Assembly (NCBI RefSeq): GCF_011759385.1
Contig: NZ_JAARLY010000002.1
Location: 124,001 to 188,000, forward strand
Length of the DNA stretch: 64,000 bases
From: Oleiagrimonas sp. C23AA
GTDB taxonomy: Bacteria > Pseudomonadota > Gammaproteobacteria > Xanthomonadales > Rhodanobacteraceae
Direction: 5' to 3'
Part shown: one piece after another, positions 55,513 to 64,000 of the stretch
Position numbering within the stretch: the first letter of the stretch is position 1
How the letters are laid out: each line of letters opens with the position of its first letter
Program-made: the position numbers and the translations under genes
The notes under the pieces: model-generated
Told to the model about the DNA's origin: nothing
The model's database searches: none
Seen by the model: the letters and a program-made list of their open reading frames with translations, nothing else

Positions 55513-56174
55513 GTTTCATCGATGACCTGCGCAACCTCGACCGCAATAACGTCGGCGGCTGGCCCACCTCGGTAAAGGGGTTCTTCACTGGCCTGCTGGT
55601 GGTAGTGATCATCTTCTTTGGCTGGTACCTGTATGTCAGTGACCAGCAGGACGACCTGGAGCGCTATCGTCGCCAGGAAGTGCAGCTCAAGCAGGAGTTC
55701 GCCAAGAAACAGGCCAAGGCGGCCAACCTGGTGGCGCTGCGCAAGCAGCTCGATTCCATGCAGGACATGCTGCGTCAGCTGCTGCGCCAGCTGCCCAGCA
55801 AGACGGAAATGCCGCAGTTGCTGGTGGATATCTCACAGACGGCCCTGGCCGCCGGCCTGCAGGTGGATCTATTCCAGCCCGGTCCGGAGGCGCCCAAGGA
55901 ATTCTACGCCGAGAAGCCGATCCAGATCCGCATGGCCGGCACCTATCACCAGTTCGGCACCTTCATCAGTGGCGTCGCCTCGCTGCCGCGAGTGGTCATC
56001 CTGACCATGCACAACGTGTCGCTGAGTCCGCAGCGGGCCGCGGCCAAGGGCGCCGACCCGGTTCCCGGTGGCGTGCTGGTGTTGCAGGGTACGGTCAAGA
56101 CCTATCGCTACCTGGATGAGGACGAGACGGCCAAACAGGCCGCCAAGGGCAAGTCGCGGAGGGGCCGCAAATGA
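55509..56174 (+). CDS. pilO: Type IV pilus assembly protein PilO
   Basis: 221 residues. 'FIDDLRNLDRNNVGGWPTSVK' precedes one membrane helix (about 25-42), then a coiled coil and a periplasmic domain with 'KTEMPQLLVDISQTALAAGLQ' and 'FGTFISGVASLPRVVIL', the PilO signature. It pairs with PilN and binds PilP. Basic C-terminal tail 'GKSRRGRK'. ATGA overlaps on both sides. Confidence 0.94.
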   Translation: MSFIDDLRNLDRNNVGGWPTSVKGFFTGLLVVVIIFFGWYLYVSDQQDDLERYRRQEVQLKQEFAKKQAKAANLVALRKQLDSMQDMLRQLLRQLPSKTEMPQLLVDISQTALAAGLQVDLFQPGPEAPKEFYAEKPIQIRMAGTYHQFGTFISGVASLPRVVILTMHNVSLSPQRAAAKGADPVPGGVLVLQGTVKTYRYLDEDETAKQAAKGKSRRGRK

Positions 56175-56698
56175 GCCTGCGTCAGACCACGATTCGCCTG
56201 ATCACCCTGGTATTGGCCGTCTGCGTGCTGGCCGCTTGCACCAAGGGCACCTCCGATGTGCGTGACTGGGTGGCCAAGGAGAAGGCGCGCAAAGGGGCGC
56301 CGCTGCCGCCGCTACCGGTGATCAAGACTTTCGAATCATTTACCTATCGCGATCAGGACAAGCGCGATCCGTTCGAGCCCAGCCCCACCGAAGACCGGCA
56401 TACCAGTGTCGACAGCGGGCCGCGTCCGGACGAAAACCGGCCCAAGGAGCCGCTTGAGGCCTTCGCGCTGGACAGCCTGAAGATGGTGGGGACCATCGGC
56501 AAGGCCGGCTCGCACCTGGTGGCGCTGGTGCGCGACCCCACGGGCGTGATCCATCGCGTCCACGTCAATGACTACATGGGACAGAACTATGGCCACGTCA
56601 CCGATATCGGCGAGGACCACATCGACCTCACCGAGCTGGTGTCGAACGGCAACGGGGGCTGGATGGAACGCCATGCAAGCATCGCGCTCGAGCAATGA
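56171..56698 (+). CDS. pilP: Type IV pilus lipoprotein PilP
   Basis: 175 residues. Lipobox 'VLAAC' (Cys about 22), a disordered Pro/Arg/Asp-rich linker with 'RDPFEPSP', then the HR beta domain 'LDSLKMVGTIGKAGSHLVALVRDPTGVIHRV' (in parts) and 'VGDYMGQNYG'-like 'VNDYMGQNYGHV'. PilP bridges PilNO to the PilQ secretin. It ends 22 bp before pilQ. Confidence 0.94.
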   Translation: MSLRQTTIRLITLVLAVCVLAACTKGTSDVRDWVAKEKARKGAPLPPLPVIKTFESFTYRDQDKRDPFEPSPTEDRHTSVDSGPRPDENRPKEPLEAFALDSLKMVGTIGKAGSHLVALVRDPTGVIHRVHVNDYMGQNYGHVTDIGEDHIDLTELVSNGNGGWMERHASIALEQ

Positions 56699-56720
56699 GG
56701 ACCCATCGGGGGTGATCAAC

Positions 56721-58937
56721 ATGACTAACAGGACGCATCATTCTCGGGGCCGCAACGGTTCGTCGCTGCGCCGTGGCTGGATCAGTGCACTGGCCGCCCT
56801 GGCCATGCTCGTGGCGGTACCGGCCTGGGCGCAAAGCACGCTCAAGGACGTCAGCTACCAGCCCATGCCGGGTGGCAAGGTGGCCGTGAAGATGAGCTTC
56901 GGTGGCAAGGTGCCTTCGCCGAAGATCTTCACCACGCAGAAGCCGCCACGCATCGCCATCGACTTCGACGACACGCGTAACGCATTCGCCAAGCGTCACC
57001 TGGATATCGGTGAAGGCGCCACCTCCGGTGTGTCGGTGGTATCGGCTGGCGGGCGCACGCGCGTGGTGGTCGAGCTCGATCACGTTTCCAACTACCACAC
57101 CCACGTGCAGGGTGATGCACTGGTGATGACGGTGGCCAACGGCGATGACATCGATCCGGCCGCCACGGCCGGTACGGTGGACCCGACCAAGCAGCTGCCA
57201 GTGCCGGCCAATGCACCGCAGGTGTCTGACATCGATTTCCGGCGCAGCGCCGATGGCGCGGGCAAGGTGCTGATCGACTTCACCGGTCCCGGCGCCGATG
57301 TCGACATGAATCAGACCGATGGCAAGGTCTCGCTCAATCTTTCACATGTGCGCGTGCCGGAGCGTCTGGCCAAGCGCCTGGACGTGCTCGATTTCGCCAC
57401 GCCGGTGCAGTCGGTGACCACGCACCCGGATCACGGCGGCGCGCGCATGGAAGTGGTGTTTGCCGGCCAGGTCGAGGCTTCTGCCTATCAGACACCCAAG
57501 CAGTACGTGCTGGAGATCGCGCGCAAGAAGAAGAGCGACAGCAGCAACGGCACCGAGCTTGGCAAGGTCAAGAAGCCTCACTACACCGGCAGCCGCGTCA
57601 CCTTCAACTTCCAGGACATCCAGGTGCGTTCGGCGCTGCAGCTGCTGGCGCAGATGTCGCATCTGAACATGGTGGCGGCCGACAGCGTGACCGGCTCGGT
57701 GACCCTGCGCCTGGAAGACGTGCCCTGGGACCAGGCGCTGGATGTGATCCTGCGCGCCAAGGGGCTGGACAAGCGTCGCAGCGGCAATGTGGTGTGGATT
57801 GCGCCGCAGAAGGAAATTGCCGACTACGAGGAGAACCAGGCCGAGGCACGCCTGAAGGCCCAGCAGGCCGCCGATCTGGTCTCCGACTACATTCCGATCA
57901 GCTATGGCAAGGCCGCCGATATCGCCAAGCTGCTGACCACCGGTTCCATGCAGGGTGGCGGTGGTGGCGGTGCCGGCAACCGCACTCGCGGCTTCCTTTC
58001 GCCGCGCGGCAGTGTTTCCTATGACCAGCGCACCAACACGCTGCTGATCAACGACATTCCGGAAAAGGTCAAGGAGATCCGCCAGCTGGTGGCGGTGCTG
58101 GACAAGCCGGTGCGTCAGGTGCTGATCGAGTCGCGCATCGTCGCGGCCACCAACAGTTTCACCCGCGAGCTGGGCGTCAAATGGGGCGTGAGCGCGTTCC
58201 ATACCAATCCCAGCGGTCAGCGCATCATTACTTCAGATACGGCGGCCCACGCCAACGATCTGAACAACAACATCACCGACGTCCAGACCGGCAACAGCGA
58301 TACGCTGACCTTCCCGGGCGGCCTGAATGTCAATCTGCCGGCGTCGGATGCGGCCTCCAAGGGCGGCAGCGTGGGCCTGGCGATCCTGGGCGCCAACTAC
58401 CTGGTCGATCTGGAACTGTCTGCGGCGCAGTCCGAAGGCCGCACCGAGATCATCTCCAGTCCGCGCGTGATCACGGCCAACCAGCAGGAGGCCGACATCA
58501 AGCAGGGTGAGCAGATCGGTTACGTCACCTACCAGAACTCCAACGCATCCGGTGCCAACAGCGGTACCGCGACGGTGCAGTTCAAGGATGCCGTGCTCGA
58601 GCTCAAGGTCACCCCGACCATCACCGCCGACAACCGCGTATTCCTGAAGATCAACGTCAACAAGGATGCGCTGGATGGCTTCGTCAACAACCCGGGCGGT
58701 GGCCAGGTGCCGCAGATCTCGACCAAGTCGCTTAATACCTCGGTATTGGTGGACAACGGCCAGACCGTGGTACTGGGCGGCATCTACGAGATCACCAAGA
58801 ACAACACCACGGCCAAGGTGCCGGGGCTGGGCGACATCCCGATCCTGGGCTACCTGTTCCGCAACACCTCGCGCCAGGACAACAAGGCCGAGTTGCTGAT
58901 CTTCGTCACGCCGCGCATCCTCAGCGACAACGAGTAG
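56721..58937 (+). CDS. pilQ: Type IV pilus secretin PilQ
   Basis: 738 residues. Signal peptide about 1-37 ('VPAWA|Q'), two AMIN peptidoglycan-binding domains (about 45-130 and 175-260), STN/N0 (about 285-350), NolW/N1 (about 385-470) with a Gly-rich insert ('GGGGGGAGNRTRG'), and the secretin domain (about 540-735) with 'AAQSEGRTEIISSPRVIT' and 'VVLGGIYE'. It forms the outer-membrane pore for the pilus fibre. GGGGGTGA is upstream of ATG 56721. It ends the pilMNOPQ operon at a strong terminator. Confidence 0.96.
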   Translation: MTNRTHHSRGRNGSSLRRGWISALAALAMLVAVPAWAQSTLKDVSYQPMPGGKVAVKMSFGGKVPSPKIFTTQKPPRIAIDFDDTRNAFAKRHLDIGEGATSGVSVVSAGGRTRVVVELDHVSNYHTHVQGDALVMTVANGDDIDPAATAGTVDPTKQLPVPANAPQVSDIDFRRSADGAGKVLIDFTGPGADVDMNQTDGKVSLNLSHVRVPERLAKRLDVLDFATPVQSVTTHPDHGGARMEVVFAGQVEASAYQTPKQYVLEIARKKKSDSSNGTELGKVKKPHYTGSRVTFNFQDIQVRSALQLLAQMSHLNMVAADSVTGSVTLRLEDVPWDQALDVILRAKGLDKRRSGNVVWIAPQKEIADYEENQAEARLKAQQAADLVSDYIPISYGKAADIAKLLTTGSMQGGGGGGAGNRTRGFLSPRGSVSYDQRTNTLLINDIPEKVKEIRQLVAVLDKPVRQVLIESRIVAATNSFTRELGVKWGVSAFHTNPSGQRIITSDTAAHANDLNNNITDVQTGNSDTLTFPGGLNVNLPASDAASKGGSVGLAILGANYLVDLELSAAQSEGRTEIISSPRVITANQQEADIKQGEQIGYVTYQNSNASGANSGTATVQFKDAVLELKVTPTITADNRVFLKINVNKDALDGFVNNPGGGQVPQISTKSLNTSVLVDNGQTVVLGGIYEITKNNTTAKVPGLGDIPILGYLFRNTSRQDNKAELLIFVTPRILSDNE

Positions 58938-58960
58938 TGTGCGGCAAGTGTGAGACTCAG

Positions 58961-58990
58961 AAGGGGCGGCCTGGCCGCCCCTTCGCTTTT
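58961..58990 (+). terminator. Rho-independent terminator after pilQ
   Basis: A perfect 10-bp stem AAGGGGCGGC-CTG-GCCGCCCCTT followed by CGCTTTT. It separates the pilus operon from the MoxR/Bat operon. Confidence 0.85.
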
Positions 58991-59066
58991 GCGGCATCTT
59001 GAAACCTTCAGGGGCATCGTGCTGTCAGTAGCCGGTGTCCGGATTCACGAAACCCACGGGATGGAT

Positions 59067-60049
<983 letters not shown>

Positions 60050-60053
<4 letters not shown>

Positions 60054-61003
60054 ACAGACCGGCCGCTTCCGCCACGCCGGCACCGGATCCGAATATCGCG
60101 GTGACGCTGGACGAGCTGTTGGCGCAGCGCCTGCGCGTGCCGGCATCGGTGCGTACCGCGCCATCGCTGGCGCGTGCGCCCATGGCCGGCGCGCACGCCG
60201 GGCGCACGCGTGGACGTGGCATGGACTACGTCGAATCGCGTGCCTATGAGCCGGGCGATGACATGCGCCAGATCGACTGGCGCGTCACCGCCCGCACCGG
60301 GCGCATGCATACCAAGCTTTTCCAGGAAGAGCGCGAACGCATCTTCATGGTGCTGGGCGACACGCATGCCAGCCTGCAGTTCGGTACCCGCGTCCGCTTC
60401 AAGTCGGTGCAGGCCGCGCGCGCGCAGGCGCTGGCGACGTGGCTGGCCGTACGCGCTGGCGAAAGGGTCGGTGCAGTCGCCTTCGGTGCCGTGCAACATG
60501 CCATGAAGCCACGGGGCGGACAACGCGGTGCGCTGGCGCTGGCCGGGGCCTGGGTCGACTGGGATCGCCAGGTCCGTGCGCAGTCGGCGCCGGCCCGCGA
60601 ACCCTTGTCGGCGGCATTGGCGCGTGCAGCCACCTTGATGCGCGGTGCCGGACAGGTGCTGCTGGTTACCGATGGTCAGTGCGTGGACGACGACGCGCGC
60701 GCCCACCTCTTGCAGCTGCGCCGGCGTGCCGATGTCAGCGTGTTGATTGTGGCCGACGCGCTGGAACTGGCGGCGCCGCCCGCCGGACGCTACCCGGTGG
60801 AGGTGGGTGGTCTGCGGCGTTTGCTGGATCTTCGCGGGGCGGCTCAGCGCCAGCATTTTCATGAGCAGCTGGGCCAGGGTGTGGCGCATATCACGGCGTT
60901 GTGCCGTGCGCTGGGGCTGCGCCATCGCATCATCGACACGGCTGTCGATCCGTTGGATGCGGTGCTGGCATTACGCAGTGGTCGTGGCGAGGTGGCGGCA
61001 TGA
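60050..61003 (+). CDS. DUF58 domain protein
   Basis: 317 residues. The DUF58 signature 'GMDYVESRAYEPGDDMRQIDWRVTARTG' (in parts) is clear at about 60-90, followed by a VWA-like fold ('ERIFMVLGDTHASLQFG', 'QVLLVTDGQCVDDDAR'). DUF58 proteins accompany MoxR and VWA genes; the biochemical role is unknown. The first VWA strand has 'LGDTHAS', close to a DxSxS MIDAS but with Thr. GTG start overlapping moxR (GTGA). Confidence 0.9.
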
Positions 61004-61482
61004 TCGCTGCACCCAGTGGCCCCAAACTGCGCGATATTCATCCGCCCCCGCCGCCCTCGTGGTGGCCGCCGGCGCCGGGTTGGTGGTTGCTCGCCGGACT
61101 GGTGCTGGTCGTGCTGGTTCTGTTGGCGTGGTGGTGGCGCCGTCGTGGCATGCAGCGTCGCCGCCGCCAGCAGGCATACGCTGAGCTTGATCACTTGCTT
61201 GACGCTTATCGCCAGCATCAGGACGCCGCCGCGCTGGCGGGTGGCCTGTCGCAACTGCTGCGCCGTGTCGGGCGCCTGCATGATGCGGCCGCCGCCGCTG
61301 ATGCCGGCGAGCGCTGGCAGGCGCTGCTGGCCCGGTTCGCGCGCGACTCGGGTCAGGTTGAAACACTGGCGGCTCTGGACACCGTGATGTATCGGCGCCA
61401 TGTCGAGCTCGACGTCGAGGCAAGTGTCGATGCCGTGCGCCAGTGGCTGCGTCGGGCCTTGCGCCAACGGGGGGCGTCATGA
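61000..61482 (+). CDS. DUF4381 domain membrane protein
   Basis: 160 residues. 'LRDIHPPPPPSWWPPAPGWW' precedes a single membrane helix (about 28-46), the typical start of DUF4381 proteins of Bat operons; a short basic stretch 'RRRGMQRRRRQQ' and a helical cytoplasmic domain follow. Function unknown; thought to work with the VWA proteins. Overlaps both neighbours by 4 bases. Confidence 0.88.
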   Translation: MIAAPSGPKLRDIHPPPPPSWWPPAPGWWLLAGLVLVVLVLLAWWWRRRGMQRRRRQQAYAELDHLLDAYRQHQDAAALAGGLSQLLRRVGRLHDAAAAADAGERWQALLARFARDSGQVETLAALDTVMYRRHVELDVEASVDAVRQWLRRALRQRGAS

Positions 61483-62465
61483 CCGTATTTGTCTGGCCCT
61501 GGGCGTTTGTCGCACTGCCGCTGCCCTGGCTGATCTGGCGCTTCTGGCGTGCGGCGTTGCCGGGACGCGCACTGCGCCTGCCTTATCAGGTGCTGCAGAC
61601 ATCGGCACCTGGCCCGCGTGCACGCACGCCGCGGCTGGTCGTCATGCTTCTGGCGCTGGCCTGGCTGGGCGCAGTTGCTGCCGCCGCGCGTCCGCAATGG
61701 GTGGGCCCGCCGCAGGCCATCAAGCGCAGCGGCCGCGCGCTGATGCTGGCGGTGGATATCTCCGGTTCCATGGCGCTCAAGGACATGCGGGTGGGCGGCC
61801 ATCCGGTAAGCCGCTTCGCCGACGTGGAGGCCATCGCCGGGGACTTCATCAGCCGTCGCCAGGGCGACCAGATGGGGCTGATCCTGTTCGGCTCGCAGGC
61901 TTATCTGGTGACACCGCTGACCTTCGATCTTTCCGCCGTGCGTGCGCAGCTTGATGGCGCGGCGGTGGGCCTGGCCGGGCGCGAAACCGCCATCGGCGAT
62001 GCCGTGGCCGTGGCCGTGCGCCGGCTGCGCAAGTTGCCGGCCAAGGCGCGCGTGCTGATTTTGCTGACCGATGGCGTCAACACCGCTGGAGCGCTGGATC
62101 CGAAAACCGCCATCCAGCTGGCCAAGGCGGCTGGCGTGCGTATCTACACCATTGGCATTGGCGCCACCCACATGCAGGTGCAGGGATTCTTCGGCAGCCA
62201 GGTGGTCAATCCCTCGGCGGATCTGGACACCGACATGCTGACCCATATGGCCAGCGAAACCGGCGGCAAGTTTTTCCGTGCCACCGACAGCCATCAGTTG
62301 GCCGAGGCCTATCGCGCCATCGATCGCCTGGAGCCGGTAGCCCACGACAACGTGGTAGTGCGTGAGCGTGACGAGTTGTTTCGCTGGCCGCTGGGCGCTG
62401 CGCTGGTGCTGGGGCTGATGACCGCGTTGGCTGCGGCGCTGCCTGCACGGAGGTCGCGCGCATGA
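61479..62465 (+). CDS. BatA-like VWA-domain membrane protein
   Basis: 328 residues. Two N-terminal membrane segments (about 3-24 and 58-77), a VWA domain with an intact MIDAS ('DISGSM', Thr in 'GRETAIGDAV', 'TDGVNT') and a C-terminal helix before 'PARRSRA'. The VWA domain should bind a divalent metal and a protein ligand in the periplasm. It corresponds to BatA of the Bacteroides aerotolerance operon and to CoxE/VWA partners of MoxR. Overlaps both neighbours. Confidence 0.92.
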   Translation: MTVFVWPWAFVALPLPWLIWRFWRAALPGRALRLPYQVLQTSAPGPRARTPRLVVMLLALAWLGAVAAAARPQWVGPPQAIKRSGRALMLAVDISGSMALKDMRVGGHPVSRFADVEAIAGDFISRRQGDQMGLILFGSQAYLVTPLTFDLSAVRAQLDGAAVGLAGRETAIGDAVAVAVRRLRKLPAKARVLILLTDGVNTAGALDPKTAIQLAKAAGVRIYTIGIGATHMQVQGFFGSQVVNPSADLDTDMLTHMASETGGKFFRATDSHQLAEAYRAIDRLEPVAHDNVVVRERDELFRWPLGAALVLGLMTALAAALPARRSRA

Positions 62466-64000
62466 TGCATTTGTTCGGCCCCGTGCAGCTGTTGCACCCG
62501 CTGGCGCTGTGGTTGTTGTTACTGCTGCCGGTGAGCTGGCTGTGGCTGGCCCAGGGCGACAACGGCGAGCGCGCGCTGTCGCGCCTGGTCGATGCCAGCT
62601 TGCTGCCGCACCTGGTCGCCGGGCGGCGGCGCCGTGGCTGGGCACCGTGGGTGATCGTCACGCTGGGTTTGTTGTTGCTGGTGGTGGCCATGGCCGGGCC
62701 GGCCTGGCGGCAGAAGCCGCAGCCGCTGTATACCGCCCATGCCGCGCAGGTGGTGGCCATGTCGATGTCCTCGCGCATGCTGGCGCGTGATGTCACGCCG
62801 GACCGGCTGACCCGCGCCCGCTACAAGGTGCATGCGTTGTTCGACGCCAACCGTGGTGGCCAGAACGCGCTGGTCGCCTATGCCGGGCAGGCCTTCGTGG
62901 TGGCGCCGCTGACCAGCGATGCTGGTGCGTTGTCGGATCTGCTCGACGCGCTATCGCCCGACACCATGCCGACACCGGGCAACAATGCCGCCGATGCCAT
63001 CAAGCGCGGCGTGAAGCTGCTTGATGGCGCCGGCATCAAGAATGGCTCGCTGGTGCTGGTGACCGACAGTGCAAACCAGGCGGCGGTTGACGCCGCCAAG
63101 GCCGCTCATGCCGACGGCGTGCGCGTATCCGTGCTCGGTGTGGGCGCTGCCGGCAAGGGCGCGCCGGTGCCGGGCGAAGGCGGCGGTTTTCTTACCAACC
63201 GTCAGGGCCAGATCGTCATGGCCAAACGCGATGACGGGCAGCTGCGGGCGCTGGCCGCCGCGGGAGGTGGCATCTACCAGCCACTGACCAACAATGCCGA
63301 GGACATTCACGTGCTCGCTGCGCAGCTGCGTCAGGGCCAGGCGGCCAAGCGCGCGAAGGACCGCGCCAGCCGGCAGTGGATCGACGAAGGCCCGTGGTTT
63401 GCGCTGGCACTGTTGCCGCTGCTGGCCCTGGGTTTTCGCCGTGGCTGGCTGTTGCTGCTGTGCCTGGCGGTGGCCCCCATGTGGCCGGCACCGGCGCAGG
63501 CTTCCACCTGGCAGAATCTTTGGCAGCGCCGCGACCAGCAGGCCGAGCAGGCGTTGCGCCAGGGCCATCCCAGGCAGGCCGAGAAGCTGGCCCATTCGCC
63601 CATGCTTCGTGGCACGGCGGCCTACCGTGCCGGGCAGTACAAGGCGGCGGCCAAGGCCTTCGCACAGGCCGGCGGTGCGCAGGGCGCCTATAACCTGGGT
63701 AACGCCCTGGCGCGCCAGGGCCAGTATCAACAGGCCATCAAGGCCTACGACCGCGCGCTCAAACTCGATGCCGGTCACGCCGATGCCAAGGCCAATCGCA
63801 AGGCCATCGAAGACTGGCTCAAAAAGCACAAGCCGCCCAAACAAAGCGGCAATGGTGCCAAGGATCGCAAGCACGGTGGCAAGGGCGGCCAGGGGCAGTC
63901 CAAGCAAAAGAGCGCCGGCAAGGGCAAGGATTCGGATCAATCCAAGCAGTCCGGCCAGAAGGGCGGCTCCCAGGGCGGCAATGGCCAGCATGGCCAGAAC
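62462..64000 (+). CDS. BatB-like VWA/TPR membrane protein, runs off the window
   Basis: 513 codons are visible with no stop. Two N-terminal membrane segments (about 9-30 and 60-81), a VWA-like domain, another helix pair near 312-342, then TPR-like repeats ('RRDQQAEQALRQGHPRQAEKL', 'AAYRAGQYKAAAKAFAQAG', 'NALARQGQYQQAIKAYDRAL') and a Lys/Gly/Gln/Ser low-complexity tail from about 460. The MIDAS is altered: where 'DxSxS' is expected the chain reads 'SMSSR' (101-105), losing the metal-binding Asp and the last Ser. The arrangement matches a BatB-BatC fusion as in many proteobacteria. Confidence 0.88.
   Translation, partial: MMHLFGPVQLLHPLALWLLLLLPVSWLWLAQGDNGERALSRLVDASLLPHLVAGRRRRGWAPWVIVTLGLLLLVVAMAGPAWRQKPQPLYTAHAAQVVAMSMSSRMLARDVTPDRLTRARYKVHALFDANRGGQNALVAYAGQAFVVAPLTSDAGALSDLLDALSPDTMPTPGNNAADAIKRGVKLLDGAGIKNGSLVLVTDSANQAAVDAAKAAHADGVRVSVLGVGAAGKGAPVPGEGGGFLTNRQGQIVMAKRDDGQLRALAAAGGGIYQPLTNNAEDIHVLAAQLRQGQAAKRAKDRASRQWIDEGPWFALALLPLLALGFRRGWLLLLCLAVAPMWPAPAQASTWQNLWQRRDQQAEQALRQGHPRQAEKLAHSPMLRGTAAYRAGQYKAAAKAFAQAGGAQGAYNLGNALARQGQYQQAIKAYDRALKLDAGHADAKANRKAIEDWLKKHKPPKQSGNGAKDRKHGGKGGQGQSKQKSAGKGKDSDQSKQSGQKGGSQGGNGQHGQN

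Overview
The window is a high-GC, gene-dense bacterial chromosome segment with the gene content of a gammaproteobacterium of the order Xanthomonadales, probably Rhodanobacteraceae (Rhodanobacter/Dyella/Luteibacter type). The taxonomic hints are a HAD phosphatase-clp-speD neighbourhood, a Clp-type CRP-family regulator, rplM-rpsI, a zapA-6S RNA-ygfA block and pilMNOPQ divergent from mrcA. The genus is an inference; no 16S gene is present. Most of the window is core chromosome with no insertion sequence, prophage, integrase or CRISPR array.

Layout. 0-5 kb: end of a HAD phosphatase, clp, speD, an extensin-like protein, coq7, rplM-rpsI and tRNA-Gln(CTG). 5-10.7 kb: a secreted S10 carboxypeptidase, an aldo/keto reductase, then a minus-strand run TIGR02449-zapA-6S RNA-ygfA-EVE-rpiA. 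10.7-17.4 kb: a 1528-residue propeller-PAS-GGDEF-EAL membrane protein, ygfB and pepP. 17.4-26.8 kb: two divergent cytochrome bd systems, cydA-cydB-small subunit-cydD-cydC on the minus strand and a cyanide-insensitive type cioAB on the plus strand, sharing a 418-bp regulatory region with a good FNR/ANR box. 26.8-36.3 kb: pepQ, a PilZ/DUF1631 pair, hemW, an ODP-like metallo-beta-lactamase protein, rdgB, a VOC protein, rph, yicC and gmk. 36.3-41.4 kb: a decayed GH11 xylanase gene, the mlaFEDCB phospholipid-transport operon and convergent mlaA. 41.5-50 kb: rpoZ-spoT-ridA-recG, a nucleoside hydrolase, rpmE2 and gltA. 50-59 kb: an unrecognised protein, mrcA and pilMNOPQ. 59-64 kb: a MoxR-DUF58-DUF4381-VWA-VWA/TPR (Bat) operon that runs off the end.

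How they fit together. Three themes recur. The first is low-oxygen respiration: two terminal bd oxidases with their CydDC exporter, and coq7 for ubiquinone. The second is cyclic-di-GMP signalling and surface behaviour: a Clp-type regulator, a dual-domain GGDEF-EAL protein, a PilZ protein and the type IV pilus alignment complex and secretin. The third is envelope maintenance: Mla transport, PBP1A, the S10 peptidase and the Bat operon.

The least expected item is the 720-bp stretch between gmk and mlaF, which looks empty of genes. Read across a 1-bp frameshift it is a recognisable GH11 endo-xylanase that has lost its nucleophile and about 45 internal codons. Other points to check are the two-helix CydX-like protein, reciprocal loss of acidic residues in the two CydB subunits, and a broken MIDAS motif in the second VWA protein.
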